Of a DNA stretch of 64,000 nt, positions 9,119-19,658 are shown piece after piece. Location of the stretch: positions 14,984,463-15,048,462 of the forward strand of contig CM064868.1 in assembly GCA_032719365.1 (NCBI GenBank). Direction: 5' to 3'. The position numbers were made by a program, and so were the translations under genes. Position 1 is the stretch's first letter. Every line of letters starts with the position of its first letter. Under the pieces are notes generated by a model that saw only the letters and a program-made list of their open reading frames with translations, was not told the DNA's origin and did not search any database. The DNA is from Prinsepia uniflora. Lineage: Eukaryota > Streptophyta > Magnoliopsida > Rosales > Rosaceae.

Positions 9119-12100
9119 TGTAACAACCCGTCCCGAGAATTGGGATAAGTAGAGTGATTAAGGTGTGATTAGTAAGGTTAATCAAGGGTTAGGTGGTCCC
9201 GAGGGGTCCGGGAACTTAGAATGACGATTTTGCCCCTGGGTCGGGCAGAAATGTTTACTTTTATTTCGGGTGGTCAAATGGGAGTTGACCAGTGACCAGG
9301 ACATAGTTGAGGACGTTACGAATCCGTAGGCAGGTGGCACGCCCGATTCCGACATCCGAGAAAGAAGTTGTGATGTTCGGAAGGTTGAGGGCATAACCGT
9401 AATTTTGGAAAAATAGGGGGAAAAGTTGACTTTTTGAATAATCGGGTTTTGGTAGGTTGACCTAGGATAGTTAGATAGTTCTTGTCGTCCTGAGTTCGAT
9501 GACAGGCGGCACGTATTCATCGGACTTACGAGGCGAGAGTTACGGGTCTAGGAAGTTTTGGTGAAACCGTAAAATGAGTAAAACAGGAGGGTATTTTGGT
9601 CATTGTGGCACATTGGGATTTGTGCACAGATAAAAGAATGGACGGCTGAGGTTTAAACAGATAGGATAAAGGTTGAAGGGATGGTGACACATGGCAGGTG
9701 TGTAGAGGCTTCTGGTGCGATCGTGTGTGTTCACGGCTCCAACTATTTAGGTGAGCCCGTGTGTGATTGTGTGGGTTGTTCTTCGACAAACACAGAGAAA
9801 CAGAGTGAGCTTGTGAGGAGGAATTGAGGATTGATCGTGGCTGGTGACGAGTTTTGGTGAGTGAGGGAGGAACGGGAGATTGAAAGGGAGTTGCTGATCG
9901 GGTTTTGGTGGTGTAATTGTGCACGACGGCACGACGGAGGTGCGGAGAAGTTTTGAAGGAAACAGGGAGGCCGTGAGTTCGAGGTGGTGGCTACGCCGTG
10001 AGGTGACTCAAACCAAGGCAGGGGAAGCTGCAGGAGGTTGCAGGGAGACTAACGAACACCGTGGCACGCGGCAGTGCGCACGGCGGAGCTGCAATCGAAG
10101 GTGAGATCTCTTTACTCTGTTTTTCCCGTAAACTTCATTTGGAAATTCGTGAGGTTTGGCTGAGAGTCGAGAGGATTGGAGGTTAGGGTAGTGATCAGGA
10201 AGGTCCTAGGAGTGGGTTGTGATGGTCGCCGTGACGGGGGCGTACACGGCGGAGCTCAGGCGAAGAGGAGTCTCTGTTACCCTGTTTCGACCGTGAACTT
10301 CGAACCCAAAGTCGTGGACTTCTGGGGTGAGTTGAAGGGTTAGGGGTGTTGGATGTGGATTAGTGAGGTTCTGGGGTGAGTCTGGTATCGCCACCGTGAC
10401 GGGAGGTTACCGGAACAGGTGAAGTGTGAAACAGGGGAAAAGTGGCCGTCTGGTTCGAGCTTGAATCGACGATGACGGGGCTGTGTCGAGGTTAGAAGAG
10501 TTGAGGGATGGATTCGTGGTGTTTGGACGAAGCTGCAGGAGAAGAGAGGGAAGGAAAAGGTGGCCGGACGGTGGAGAATGCCTCTCGCCGGTCCAGTTGC
10601 AGCGGCCGGTTCAGCACAGTGCACTCGAGGTTGGGGGTGACACTGTAGCTGGCGCGTGAGGGCCACGCGCAGCCACTTTGGGCGGCGCGTGGAGGCGCGT
10701 GCGGCGGTTCTGGGAGAAACAGTCAACATAGTTTTTGGTCTAGGAGTTGTGGTGAGTTCAATGGAGTTGGTTTCGGGTCAATCGGAAGTCGTTTGAGTGT
10801 AGTTCCGCGAGGGTGAAGATTTAGGGTCCCGGGTTTTAGGTTTTCGATTCAGGGATTTTTGAGGGAATTTAGGTGAACCTTCGTAGACATGTTAGTGACG
10901 TAATTTGACGGTGTTTGACAGGATCGGGATTTCCCGAGGAAGCCGAGGAACGGGCTGGACGTTCGGGACGTGAGTAGGGCTCAGTACTGTGAGTGGACCC
11001 TTTCCTTCAACTCGATCATGCATAACTGTTTTCATAAATGTATTTTATGGTTTTACTTATGACTAGATGTTTCTTGAAAATGTTATGATGATTTTATGTG
11101 TTTGCACGTTTTTCGAGAAAAAGACGGTTTTGGCACGGTTTTTGAGAAAATGTTGGTTTTCGGATTTTGATGCCACATTTGGGGATTTCCACCGATAAAG
11201 GTTTTCTAATAGTGATATATGGGTTATGAAATGTGATTTGTGATTACATGGGGTTTTGGTATGAAAATAGATATTTTCCGGATTTGGGTTCGGAATGACG
11301 GTCCTGAACGCCGGAATGGCGTCAGACCTGTGATTTCGGATTCGGATTTGGATGAGGATTTGGTAAATGGTTTTTAAATGGTTTTGGGATTGGATTTGCT
11401 GGATCTGGATATTGGGTTTAAAGACCCGGATTGAGTTTAAAGACTCGGGAGTTTAAAGACTCGGATATATATTGATTTTCCCCCGTAGGCCTTGAGTTTA
11501 AAGACTCGGGAGTTTAAAGACTCGGATATGATTAAGGCCTGGATTGAGTTTAAAGACTCGGGAGTTTAAAGACTCGGATAGATCCAGCAGGTTTGATCGG
11601 GAAAATGATGATTTGATGTTTATGGTTTCTGATACGGTTTTATGATTCACCTGCTGTGGTTTTTTCTAACTGTTTTATAGTGTTTCTGTTTCTTATGATG
11701 TTTATAATGATTATTTTATAAATGTGTTTATAACTGTTGGTTATGCATGTGGTTTCAAAACGGAGGGTTCAACTCGGTTTTCTTATAAAATGGTTCTAGA
11801 ATTTTTGTACTTTTTGGTCCACTCACATTTTCTGTTTTAAATGCCCTCCAGGTTGTGGAGCGAGCGCGGGGTCTTGACGTCGAGGCAGAGTCTGAGGCAT
11901 AGAAGCGACGTGAGGGATCCTAGAAGAGTTTAAAGGCTTCTGTGTGCGTGTACTTTCTCGGTTTTTAGTTTTCTTGTAATGTAGCGCTATGCTCTGTAAA
12001 CGATAAGGATTTTGGGATATTTTGTAATTACTCCTGCGTTTGACTGGGTTCGAGTAAGTGTTCCTTAGGTGTTGTGTTGGGGAGTCAGACGGGAGCGGGA

Positions 12101-12142
12101 TTTACCTCGGGTTTCGGGGTGAAACCGGGGTGGGTCCTGACA
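9119..12142 (+). repeat. E4 5' LTR (3,024 bp)
   Basis: Begins TGTAACAACCCGTCCCGA and ends GGGTGGGTCCTGACA. Contains the GTGAGTGGA box at 10989-10997, its inverted partner TCCACTCAC at 11818-11826, a candidate 3' splice site CCCTCCAG ending at 11851, and the GAGTTTAAAGACTC hairpin array between them. It lacks 44 bp present in the 3' LTR; the loss lies between two hairpin units and must have happened after insertion. Minus-strand open frames here are duplicated in the other LTR only because the LTRs are nearly identical. Confidence 0.92.
11401..11580 (+). repeat. Hairpin array GAGTTTAAAGACTC in E4 5' LTR
   Basis: Seven short imperfect palindromes of the type GGGTTTAAAGACCC (11414-11427) or GAGTTTAAAGACTC (11433-11446 and further), some abbreviated to GGGAGTTTAAAGACTC, fill this segment in sets. 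Each can form a 4-bp stem with a 6-base loop. The same array is present at 16102-16312 in the 3' LTR with one more unit. Confidence 0.8.
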
Positions 12143-12144
12143 CT

Positions 12145-12156
12145 TGGTATCAGAGC
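12145..12156 (+). other. E4 primer-binding site for initiator tRNA-Met
   Basis: TGGTATCAGAGC begins two bases after the LTR end at 12142. It is the exact complement of the 3' end of plant initiator tRNA-Met, used as the primer by many Ty3/Gypsy elements. It defines plus orientation and the LTR boundary. Confidence 0.93.
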
Positions 12157-12249
12157 ATAGGTTTGTCGAGTTTGTTGGGTCTGTCGGTTTGTGAGGTTGT
12201 GTTTCAGTTGTTTGACTACTTCTATGCCTCTTTCAGCGTGCGGTTGACG

Positions 12250-13269
12250 ATGCCTCCGAGACGTAGACCCTCTCCACAACCTGAAGAAGTAGCCAGAGAG
12301 ACGGAAAGTGCCACGATTGAGCGAGCCCAGCGGCTCGGGGCTACTACTTTTAGTGGTGGGGCTGATCCTGAAGAAGCCCAGAGGTGGATTACCAGACTGG
12401 AGCGGATTTTTGCGGTGATGCATTGTCCGCCGGAGGAGCGAGTATTGTTGGCTACCTTTTTACTAGATGGTGCGGCGTACGAGTGGTGGTATACCCTCGA
12501 GTTGTCCGGTTGGGATGTTCACAGTGTGACCTGGGAGACGTTCAGGGAACGGTTTCTGGAACAGTATTATCCTCGTTCTTTCCGGGATGCCAAGGAGGCG
12601 GAGTTTCTGCAGCTCCAGCAAGGGAATATGACAGTGGCAGAGTATGAACGGAAGTTCCAGATGTTGTCTCGGTTTGCTCCTGCTTTTGTGGCCACTGAAG
12701 CCGAGAAGTGCCGTAGGTTTGAGTTGGGTTTGCGTGGTGAGATTCGAGCCGTAGTGACAGCTGGATCTTTTGCTACCCTCCGAGATCTGTCGGATGCTGC
12801 GGTGCGAGTTGAGGCTAGTTTGCCGGTGCGACGCCGGGAACTATCTATTCCTGGAGCTTCGAGCCAGCGGACACCGAAAAGAGGTAACTTCGGTGGATCG
12901 TCCTCGTCGGGCGATGATCGTTTTGGTAGGCCTGGCAGTGCCCAGAGTTCAGGATTTTGGGGTTACCGAGCACCGCCGACTCCGCAAGCGAGTGCGACGT
13001 CGGTAGCGTCGACAGGGAGACCGAGCGGTGGACCCGGCTGGAATGTGTGTTTCTACTGCGGGGAGCGAGGTCATTTCCGACGTGAGTGTCCACTGTTGCC
13101 ACAGGAAGGTGGTGTAGGCAGAGGAGTAGCGGAGTCCGGACAGAGTACGGCATCAGGGACAGCGGGCACTAGAGGAGGTGGTGGCACAGCCACGAGTGGT
13201 TCGAGGGGACGTGGTAGAGCGTCGGGATCTCAGGCCCGGGTGTTCTCGATGACTCAGCAGGAGGATTAG
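12250..13269 (+). CDS. gag: Gag polyprotein of TR-GAG element E4
   Basis: Intact 339-residue frame beginning MPPRRRPSPQ. I chose this ATG because Gypsy gag proteins of this type start MPPRR; the open frame extends 64 codons upstream into the LTR and primer site, which cannot be native coding sequence. Residues about 40-150 match the retrotransposon gag capsid domain (FSGGADPEEAQRWI, then VLLATFLLDGAAYEWW, ETFRERFLEQYYP, and VAEYERKFQMLSRFAP). A CCHC zinc knuckle CFYCGERGHFRREC lies at residues 267-280, followed by a Gly/Ser/Arg-rich tail ending FSMTQQED. Gag forms virus-like particles and packages element RNA. No protease follows. The intact frame in a coding-poor element suggests that gag function has been kept until recently. 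Confidence 0.93.
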   Translation: MPPRRRPSPQPEEVARETESATIERAQRLGATTFSGGADPEEAQRWITRLERIFAVMHCPPEERVLLATFLLDGAAYEWWYTLELSGWDVHSVTWETFRERFLEQYYPRSFRDAKEAEFLQLQQGNMTVAEYERKFQMLSRFAPAFVATEAEKCRRFELGLRGEIRAVVTAGSFATLRDLSDAAVRVEASLPVRRRELSIPGASSQRTPKRGNFGGSSSSGDDRFGRPGSAQSSGFWGYRAPPTPQASATSVASTGRPSGGPGWNVCFYCGERGHFRRECPLLPQEGGVGRGVAESGQSTASGTAGTRGGGGTATSGSRGRGRASGSQARVFSMTQQED

Positions 13270-13807
13270 TCGACACCAGATACGGAGACAGGTACTTGTT
13301 TCACTTTTGGTTGTCCTGTTGGTCTGGTTGTTGGATTTTGGGGTAGAGTCTAGGAGTTTTCCTAGAGGACTTAGAGTGTACCGTAAGTTCCGTAGCGGGT
13401 TGATGGGAAGTATAGGAAAGGAGTGACTATAACTGATTGATTGGAGACTGTGGAAGGAGAGAACCCAAAAGCTAGAGTTTGCCTTTAGGACTTTGTGAAG
13501 TTAGTCCGACCGTGGCCGGAGATGGGTGGTGGTATACGAGGTTGTACTCTATGACTTCTGTCGGGTACTGTGATATGAGGTATGTTATAATACCTTTGTT
13601 TTCTGTTCATAGAGTTTCCCTTGCGTACACCATGAAGTTGTTACATAGCTAGGGTTGGCTGTGGTAACAGTAGCTGGGGATGAAGTGAACTACCCAAGGT
13701 GGAGATGATAGACAGAAAACCTAGAAGAGGTTGTTCCTTAGGAGACCCTAGGTGTCGAGGACTAGCTGTGGAATTTCGGGGACGAAATTCTTTTTAGGTG
13801 GGTAGAT
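13270..13807 (+). other. E4 non-coding interior and polypurine tract
   Basis: About 540 bp after the gag stop contain no frame resembling protease or pol. The end carries GGAATTTCGGGGACGAAATT (13771-13790), a motif typical of Tekay-like Gypsy 3' ends, followed by the purine tract AGGTGGGTAGA directly before the 3' LTR at 13808. The tract is the likely primer of plus-strand synthesis. Confidence 0.8.
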
Positions 13808-16800
13808 TGTAACAACCCGTCCCGAGAATTGGGATAAGTAGAGTGATTAAGGTGTGATTAGTAAGGTTAATCAAGGGTTAGGTGGTCCCGAGGGGTCCGG
13901 GAACTTAGAATGACGATTTTGCCCCTGGGTCGGGCAGAAATGTTTACTTTTATTTCGGGTGGTCAAATGGGAGTTGACCAGTGACCAGGACGTAGTTGAG
14001 GACGTTACGAATCCGTAGGCAGGTGGCACGCCCGATTCCGACATCCGAGAAAGAAGTTGTGATGTTCGGAAGGTTGAGGGCATAACCGTAATTTTGGAAA
14101 AATAGGGGGAAAAGTTGACTTTTTGAATAATCGGGTTTTGGTAGGTTGACCTAGGATAGTTAGATAGTTCTTGTCGTCCTGAGTTCGATGACAGGCGGCA
14201 CGTATTCATCGGACTTACGAGGCGAGAGTTACGGGTCTAGGAAGTTTTGGTGAAACCGTAAAATGAGTAAAACAGGAGGGTATTTTGGTCATTGTGGCAC
14301 ATTGGGATTTGTGCACAGATAAAAGAATGGACGGCTGAGGTTTAAACAGATAGGATAAAGGTTGAAGGGATGGTGACACATGGCAGGTGTGTAGAGGCTT
14401 CTGGTGCGATCGTGTGTGTTCACGGCTCCAACTATTTAGGTGAGCCCGTGTGTGATTGTGTGGGTTGTTCTTCGACAAACACAGAGAAACAGAGTGAGCT
14501 TGTGAGGAGGAATTGAGGATTGATCATGGCTGGTGACGAGTTTTGGTGAGTGAGGGAGGAACGGGAGATTGAAAGGGAGTTGCTGATCGGGTTTTGGTGG
14601 TGTAATTGTGCACGACGGCACGGCGGAGGTGCGGAGAAGTTTTGAAGGAAACAGGGAGGCCGTGAGTTCGAGGTGGTGGCTACGCCGTGAGGTGACTCAA
14701 ACCAAGGCAGGGGAAGCTGCAGGAGGTTGCAGGGAGACTAACGAACACCGTGGCACGCGGCAGTGCGCACGGCGGAGCTGCAATCGAAGGTGAGATCTCT
14801 TTACTCTGTTTTTCCCGTAAACTTCATTTGGAAATTCGTGAGGTTTGGCTGAGAGTCGAGAGGATTGGAGGTTAGGGTAGTGATCAGGAAGGTCCTAGGA
14901 GTGGGTTGTGATGGTCGCCGTGACGGGGGCGTACACGGCGGAGCTCAGGCGAAGAGGAGTCTCTGTTACCCTGTTTCGACCGTGAACTTCGAACCCAAAG
15001 TCGTGGACTTCTGGGGTGAGTCGAAGGGTTAGGGGTGTTGGATGTGGATCAGTGAGGTTCTGGGGTGAGTCTGGTATCGCCACCGTGACGGGAGGTTACC
15101 GGAACAGGTGAAGTGTGAAACAGGGGAAAAGTGGCCGTCTGGTTCGAGCTTGAATCGACGATGACGGGGCTGTGTCGAGGTTAGAAGAGTTGAGGGATGG
15201 ATTCGTGGTGTTTGGACGAAGCTGCAGGAGAAGAGAGGGAAGGAAAAGGTGGCCGGACGGTGGAGAATGCCTCTCGCCGGTCCAGTTGCAGCGGCCGGTT
15301 CAGCACAGTGCACTCGAGGTTGGGGGTGACACTGTAGCTGGCGCGTGAGGGCCACGCGCAGCCACTTTGGGCGGCGCGTGGAGGCGCGTGCGGCGGTTCT
15401 GGGAGAAACAGTCAACATAGTTTTTGGTCTAGGAGTTGTGGTGAGTTCAATGGAGTTGGTTTCGGGTCAATCGGAAGTCGTTTGAGTGTAGTTCCGCGAG
15501 GGTGAAGATTTAGGGTCCCGGGTTTTAGGTTTTCGATTCAGGGATTTTTGAGGGAATTTAGGTGAACCTTCGTAGACATGTTAGTGACGTAATTTGACGG
15601 TGTTTGACAGGATCGGGATTTCCCGAGGAAGCCGAGGAACGGGCTGGACGTTCGGGACGTGAGTAGGGCTCAGTACTGTGAGTGGACCCTTTCCTTCAAC
15701 TCGATCATGCATAACTGTTTTCATAAATGTATTTTATGGTTTTACTTATGACTAGATGTTTCTTGAAAATGTTATGATGATTTTATGTGTTTGCACGTTT
15801 TTCGAGAAAAAGACGGTTTTGGCACGGTTTTTGAGAAAATGTTGGTTTTCGGATTTTGATGCCACATTTGGGGATTTCCACCGATAAAGGTTTTCTAATA
15901 GTGATATATGGGTTATGAAATGTGATTTGTGATTACATGGGGTTTTGGTATGAAAATAGATATTTTCCGGATTTGGGTTCGGAATGACGGTCCTGAACGC
16001 CGGAATGGCGTCAGACCTGTGATTTCGGATTCGGATTTGGATGAGGATTTGGTAAATGGTTTTTAAATGGTTTTGGGATTGGATTTGCTGGATCTGGATA
16101 TTGGGTTTAAAGACCCGGATATATGTGACGGGGGACCGGCCGGATTGGGTTTAAAGACCCAGATTGAGTTTAAAGACTCGGGAGTTTAAAGACTCGGATA
16201 TATATTGATTTTCCCCCGTAGGCCTTGAGTTTAAAGACTCGGGAGTTTAAAGACTCGGATATGATTAAGGCCTGGATTGAGTTTAAAGACTCGGGAGTTT
16301 AAAGACTCGGATAGATCCAGCAGGTTTGATCGGGAAAATGATGATTTGATGTTTATGGTTTCTGATACGGTTTTATGATTCACCTGCTGTGGTTTTTTCT
16401 AACTGTTTTATAGTGTTTCTGTTTCTTATGATGTTTATAATGATTATTTTATAAATGTGTTTATAACTGTTGGTTATGCATGTGGTTTCAAAACGGAGGG
16501 TTCAACTCGGTTTTCTTATAAAATGGTTCTAGAATTTTTGTACTTTTTGGTCCACTCACATTTTCTGTTTTAAATGCCCTCCAGGTTGTGGAGGGAGCGC
16601 GGGGTCTTGACGTCGAGGCAGAGTCTGAGGCATAGAAGCGACGTGAGGGATCCTAGAAGAGTTTAAAGGCTTCTGTGTGCGTGTACTTTCTCGGTTTTTA
16701 GTTTTCTTGTAATGTAGCGCTATGCTCTGTAAACGATAAGGATTTTGGGATATTTTGTAATTACTCCTGCGTTTGACTGGGTTCGAGTAAGTGTTCCTTA

Positions 16801-16875
16801 GGTGTTGTGTTGGGGAGTCAGACGGGAGCGGGATTTACCTCGGGTTTCGGGGTGAAACCGGGGTGGGTCCTGACA
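13808..16875 (+). repeat. E4 3' LTR (3,068 bp)
   Basis: Near-identical to 9119-12142. The GTGAGTGGA box is at 15678-15686, TCCACTCAC at 16551-16559 and the candidate acceptor CAG ends at 16584. An extra 44 bp (16121-16164), containing one more GGGTTTAAAGACCC unit, is missing from the 5' LTR. Substitutions are visible near 13991, 14525, 14625, 15027, 15050 and 16594. Confidence 0.92.
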
Positions 16876-17099
16876 CGTGCTGCCCGGGGTCTCTCCGGGT
16901 CAATATCTCTGACATCCCAGATGTCTGACGTCCCTGACGTCTAATCATAGCAATCCTGCTCCTGAGTCACTATACGCTCCGGTAGCTCCGTACAATGACC
17001 CCTCGCAGGCAATGCACCGTGACTTCCCCAGTGTCCCAGACACTTGGAGGAGACCATCACATATCCTCGTACCAAGATGGTATATGGAAAACAGTTTTG

Positions 17100-17500
17100 T
17101 CAAATCATTTCACAACATTACAATGGGCCCTGTCCGAAATCTCCATGAAACATCACAATTCCATTTAGGGTCCCCGACCCGAAATCACGTTTATGAAACA
17201 TAGGGTCCTAGACCCGAAATCACATTTATAAAACATAGGGTCCCAGACCTGAAATCACATTTATAACCCAATTGGGCCTCATGCCCGATTTTATGAACCA
17301 CTGGGCCCACGTCCCGATTTTGTAAACCACTGGGCCCACGACCCGATTTTATAACTCCAATGGGTCGTAGTCCGATTTCATAAATAACTGGGCCCCTGGC
17401 CCGATTTCATAAAACGATTGGGCCCCTGGCCCGATTACGTAACTCAATTGGACTCCAAGTCCGAGGTTTCCAAAACAATTGGGCCTCATGCCCGAGTTTC
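17100..17500 (-). repeat. E3 hairpin array, about 10 degenerate units of roughly 40 bp
   Basis: Units follow the pattern ATTGGGCCTCATGCCCGATTT (for example 17274-17286 GGGCCTCATGCCC), ACTGGGCCCACGTCCC, ATTGGGCCCCTGGCCC and, at the left end, AGGGTCCTAGACCC. Each has an inverted GGG...CCC core. It occupies the same place in the LTR, between the TCCACTCAC and GTGAGTGGA boxes, as the GAGTTTAAAGACTC array of E4, though primary sequence differs. Confidence 0.75.
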
Positions 17501-19322
17501 TCTTTCCAATTTCAAAACCATTTCATGAAATCATATCCAAAGTCATAAGTATGGAAAATCAGTGTAAAACCGGAAAAACCTCGATTTACGTGCAAGCACG
17601 TAAATCACCTCGAAATACGTGAACCGTATAATTCATCAATATCCAAATCAACATCATACAATCACAATCATAATCCTTATAAAACAGTTATGCATGCATA
17701 GAATTTATAAAACCAAAGTCCACTCACAGACCGTCCAAGCGCTGCTCCTAGATTTACGTGCCATAGGCTCTCCCGAGCCAATCGCTATCACCGGGACTCC
17801 CAAACCTTCATCCGTCATCAATGGCGGCCGGACCTTCCCCCGCCATTCACGGCTGTTCCAGGCCATTCCAAGCCACGAAAACAATCCCATTAGCTTCCTT
17901 ACGGGTTCTCTCCCGCCCTGAGCCGCCGTGGCTCGCCACCGTTGGCCACCGTCCTCTGTCCTTTCAGTCTCTCAGTCCCTCACTAACTGTTGGTCTCACA
18001 CACAAGCACAGAGGAGGTTGGTGAGGTGGTTCATGTGTGTTGTTCGAATAAGTGTGAACCATGTAGGTGTGTTCTCGGGTGGGATATATGAGAGTGAAAG
18101 AGTGATGGCTAATCAGATATAAAAGAAATGAGGAGATAAGATCAACGACACAGATTCAATCTTGAGTCAAATGGACGGCTGAGGATAAAAGGAGGAATAA
18201 AATCATATTTAATTATTTAGTGGAGACATTAGTTGTTAACCAATTAATTAATGGAACATGATCCAATCTAGCCAATGGATGAGTGACACTTCTCACTCAT
18301 CCAAGTGTCCCCTAACCACTTTCCCACTATTTCAGAATTAAATAATCGACATGGTTTTCGAGACGTAAACTTCACCGATTTCACGTTCCAGACCATAACT
18401 TTCTCGTACGAAGTCCGATTTCGACGTGCCGCCTGTCTATGGATTCATATCGAATCGCTCTACGTAACAGTCCTTGGCCCTCGTCCATTGGACCTCCCGG
18501 GTCAAAAGTCAACATTTGGCCCCATTTTAACCAAAATTACCAAAATGCCCCTCGACTTCCGAATGTCATAACTTCTTCCTCAAATGTCGGAATCGAACGT
18601 GCCACCTGTCTATGAACTCGTGACGTCCTGAACTACGTCACGGTCATCGGTCAAAGTCCGTTTGACCGTCCGATCAAAAAGTCAACATTTTGCCCACGAC
18701 TAGGGGCAAAATGGTCATTTTGCATCGTTCGTCCAATTTCGCTCAACTAATCACTGATCAACCTCACTAATCATGATTAGTTACTAATCTAATCCCGGAA
18801 TTTGGGACGGGTCGTTACATTGTGTGTGAAGGGTGCTGAAAATGCAGACTGTAGTTCAGCAGAGGATGATAGGAGAAGCAGGTGGAAATCAGCAGGCGCG
18901 CAGGTGGAGTAGTTGACCAAATCGGGAGGCGCGCGCAGAAAACAGAAGAGCGTTTTCGGTAAAGCTCTGCTGGAGCGAGACTGGGCCGCGGGCTTGCTGG
19001 GCTAGCTGAAGACTTGGGCCTGTTTTTTGCTGGGCTGAAATAAAAGAATTGGGCTGGGTTTTCTTTATTAATTTGAGCCTGCAGGAATAGAAATAATAAT
19101 AATAAATATATAATTTCATCAAAACTCGTCCATAATTTATTCTTTATAATTTCGATCGAGACGATTCTTTCGCCAAAACGCTCCAAATTACAAACTTTAT
19201 TTATTGAAACAAAAATATCCCAAAATAAATTATTTTATCTAATTATTTATTATTTTAGTATTAAAAGTCAAGTATAAAGGGTATAAAATAATATAAAATA
19301 ATACTTATTTAACGACCTATCA

Positions 19323-19658
19323 GTTTCCGTGTTTTATTGTCGTTTTATCTGGAATTAAGAAATTCTCTTTATGCATGCATAGTTTTCCAAAATGAAGGTT
19401 AAATGGTATGTTTTCAAATAATATGTTTTAAAAACTTTTATTTTTATCCACTCACACATTTTGACTGGTTTTGAAACCCTATAAGCTGTTGCACGAGAAT
19501 CGATGCTACTTTCAGAACGAAGGCATAAGCTCATAAGTAAACAAGTATCCCTTGTCTGACAGGGTTTTTAGGGTACTTTTGGTATCTTAGGCTACCGGTC
19601 AGACAAGAGCAGAACCTGGGTATGTTGTACATAGTAGTTTCCGGGTTGGGTCCTGTCA
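19323..19658 (+). repeat. E1 5' LTR, right part
   Basis: Continuation of the E1 LTR after E2. It contains ATGCATGCATAG, TCCACTCAC (19447-19455), the CACGAGAATCGATGCTACTT block and terminal GGGTTGGGTCCTGTCA ending at 19658. It aligns well with 46530-46818, the corresponding end of the E1 3' LTR. Confidence 0.8.

Larger units (their letters stand above)
9119..16875 (+). mobile_element. E4: TR-GAG non-autonomous LTR retrotransposon, young and nearly complete
   Basis: Two 3-kb LTRs flank a 1.67-kb interior with primer site, one intact gag gene and polypurine tract, and no protease, reverse transcriptase, RNase H or integrase. Perfect target-site duplication CGTGC at 9114-9118 and 16876-16880. 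The LTRs differ by about six substitutions seen by eye plus one 44-bp indel, which implies insertion within roughly the last 0.1 million years at usual plant rates. The layout (long LTRs, gag only) is that of the TR-GAG group described in plants. Gag resembles that of Tekay/Del-type chromoviruses, so mobilisation by an autonomous relative elsewhere in the genome is inferred. Confidence 0.93.
8543..18819 (-). mobile_element. E3: solo long LTR (minus), split by E4
   Basis: On the minus strand it starts TGTAACGACCCGTCCCAA (at 18819) and ends GGGATGGGTCGTGTCA (at 8543). Perfect 5-bp target-site duplication TTGTG at 8538-8542 and 18820-18824. Net length is about 2.5 kb after removing E4. Adjacent sequence on both sides is E2, so this is a solo LTR left by LTR-LTR recombination. 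It carries the shared TCCACTCAC box (17719-17727 on plus), its decayed partner GTTAGTGGA (8755-8763) and a long array of GGGCC-type hairpin repeats (17100-17500). Confidence 0.88.
6976..19322 (-). mobile_element. E2: LTR-like solo element (TGATA...TATCA), about 2.07 kb net
   Basis: Starts TGATAATGCACAAACTACGC and ends AACGACCTATCA. It is flanked by ATTTC (6971-6975) and GTTTC (19323-19327), a 5-bp duplication with one mismatch, and it interrupts the E1 LTR (the uninterrupted equivalent is near 46490). A CTATAAATAG box on the minus strand (8273-8284) suggests minus orientation. It contains low-complexity A-rich (AATAAAAG)n sequence at 7110-7290 and no coding frame. A second, truncated copy lies at 54601-56590. 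Visible parts are 6976-8542 and 18820-19322; the rest is E3 plus E4. Best read as a solo LTR of an unidentified family. Confidence 0.65.

Noticed and set aside
9182..10729. Minus-strand frames of 112, 132 and 129 codons in the E4 LTR, repeated at 13871-15418
   Set aside because: Identical in both LTRs only because the LTRs are young copies; no domain, and GC-rich sequence favours open frames.
11401..11580. Regularly spaced palindromes suggesting a CRISPR-like array
   Set aside because: Plant nuclear LTR context, no unique spacers of constant length and no cas genes; better read as LTR hairpins.
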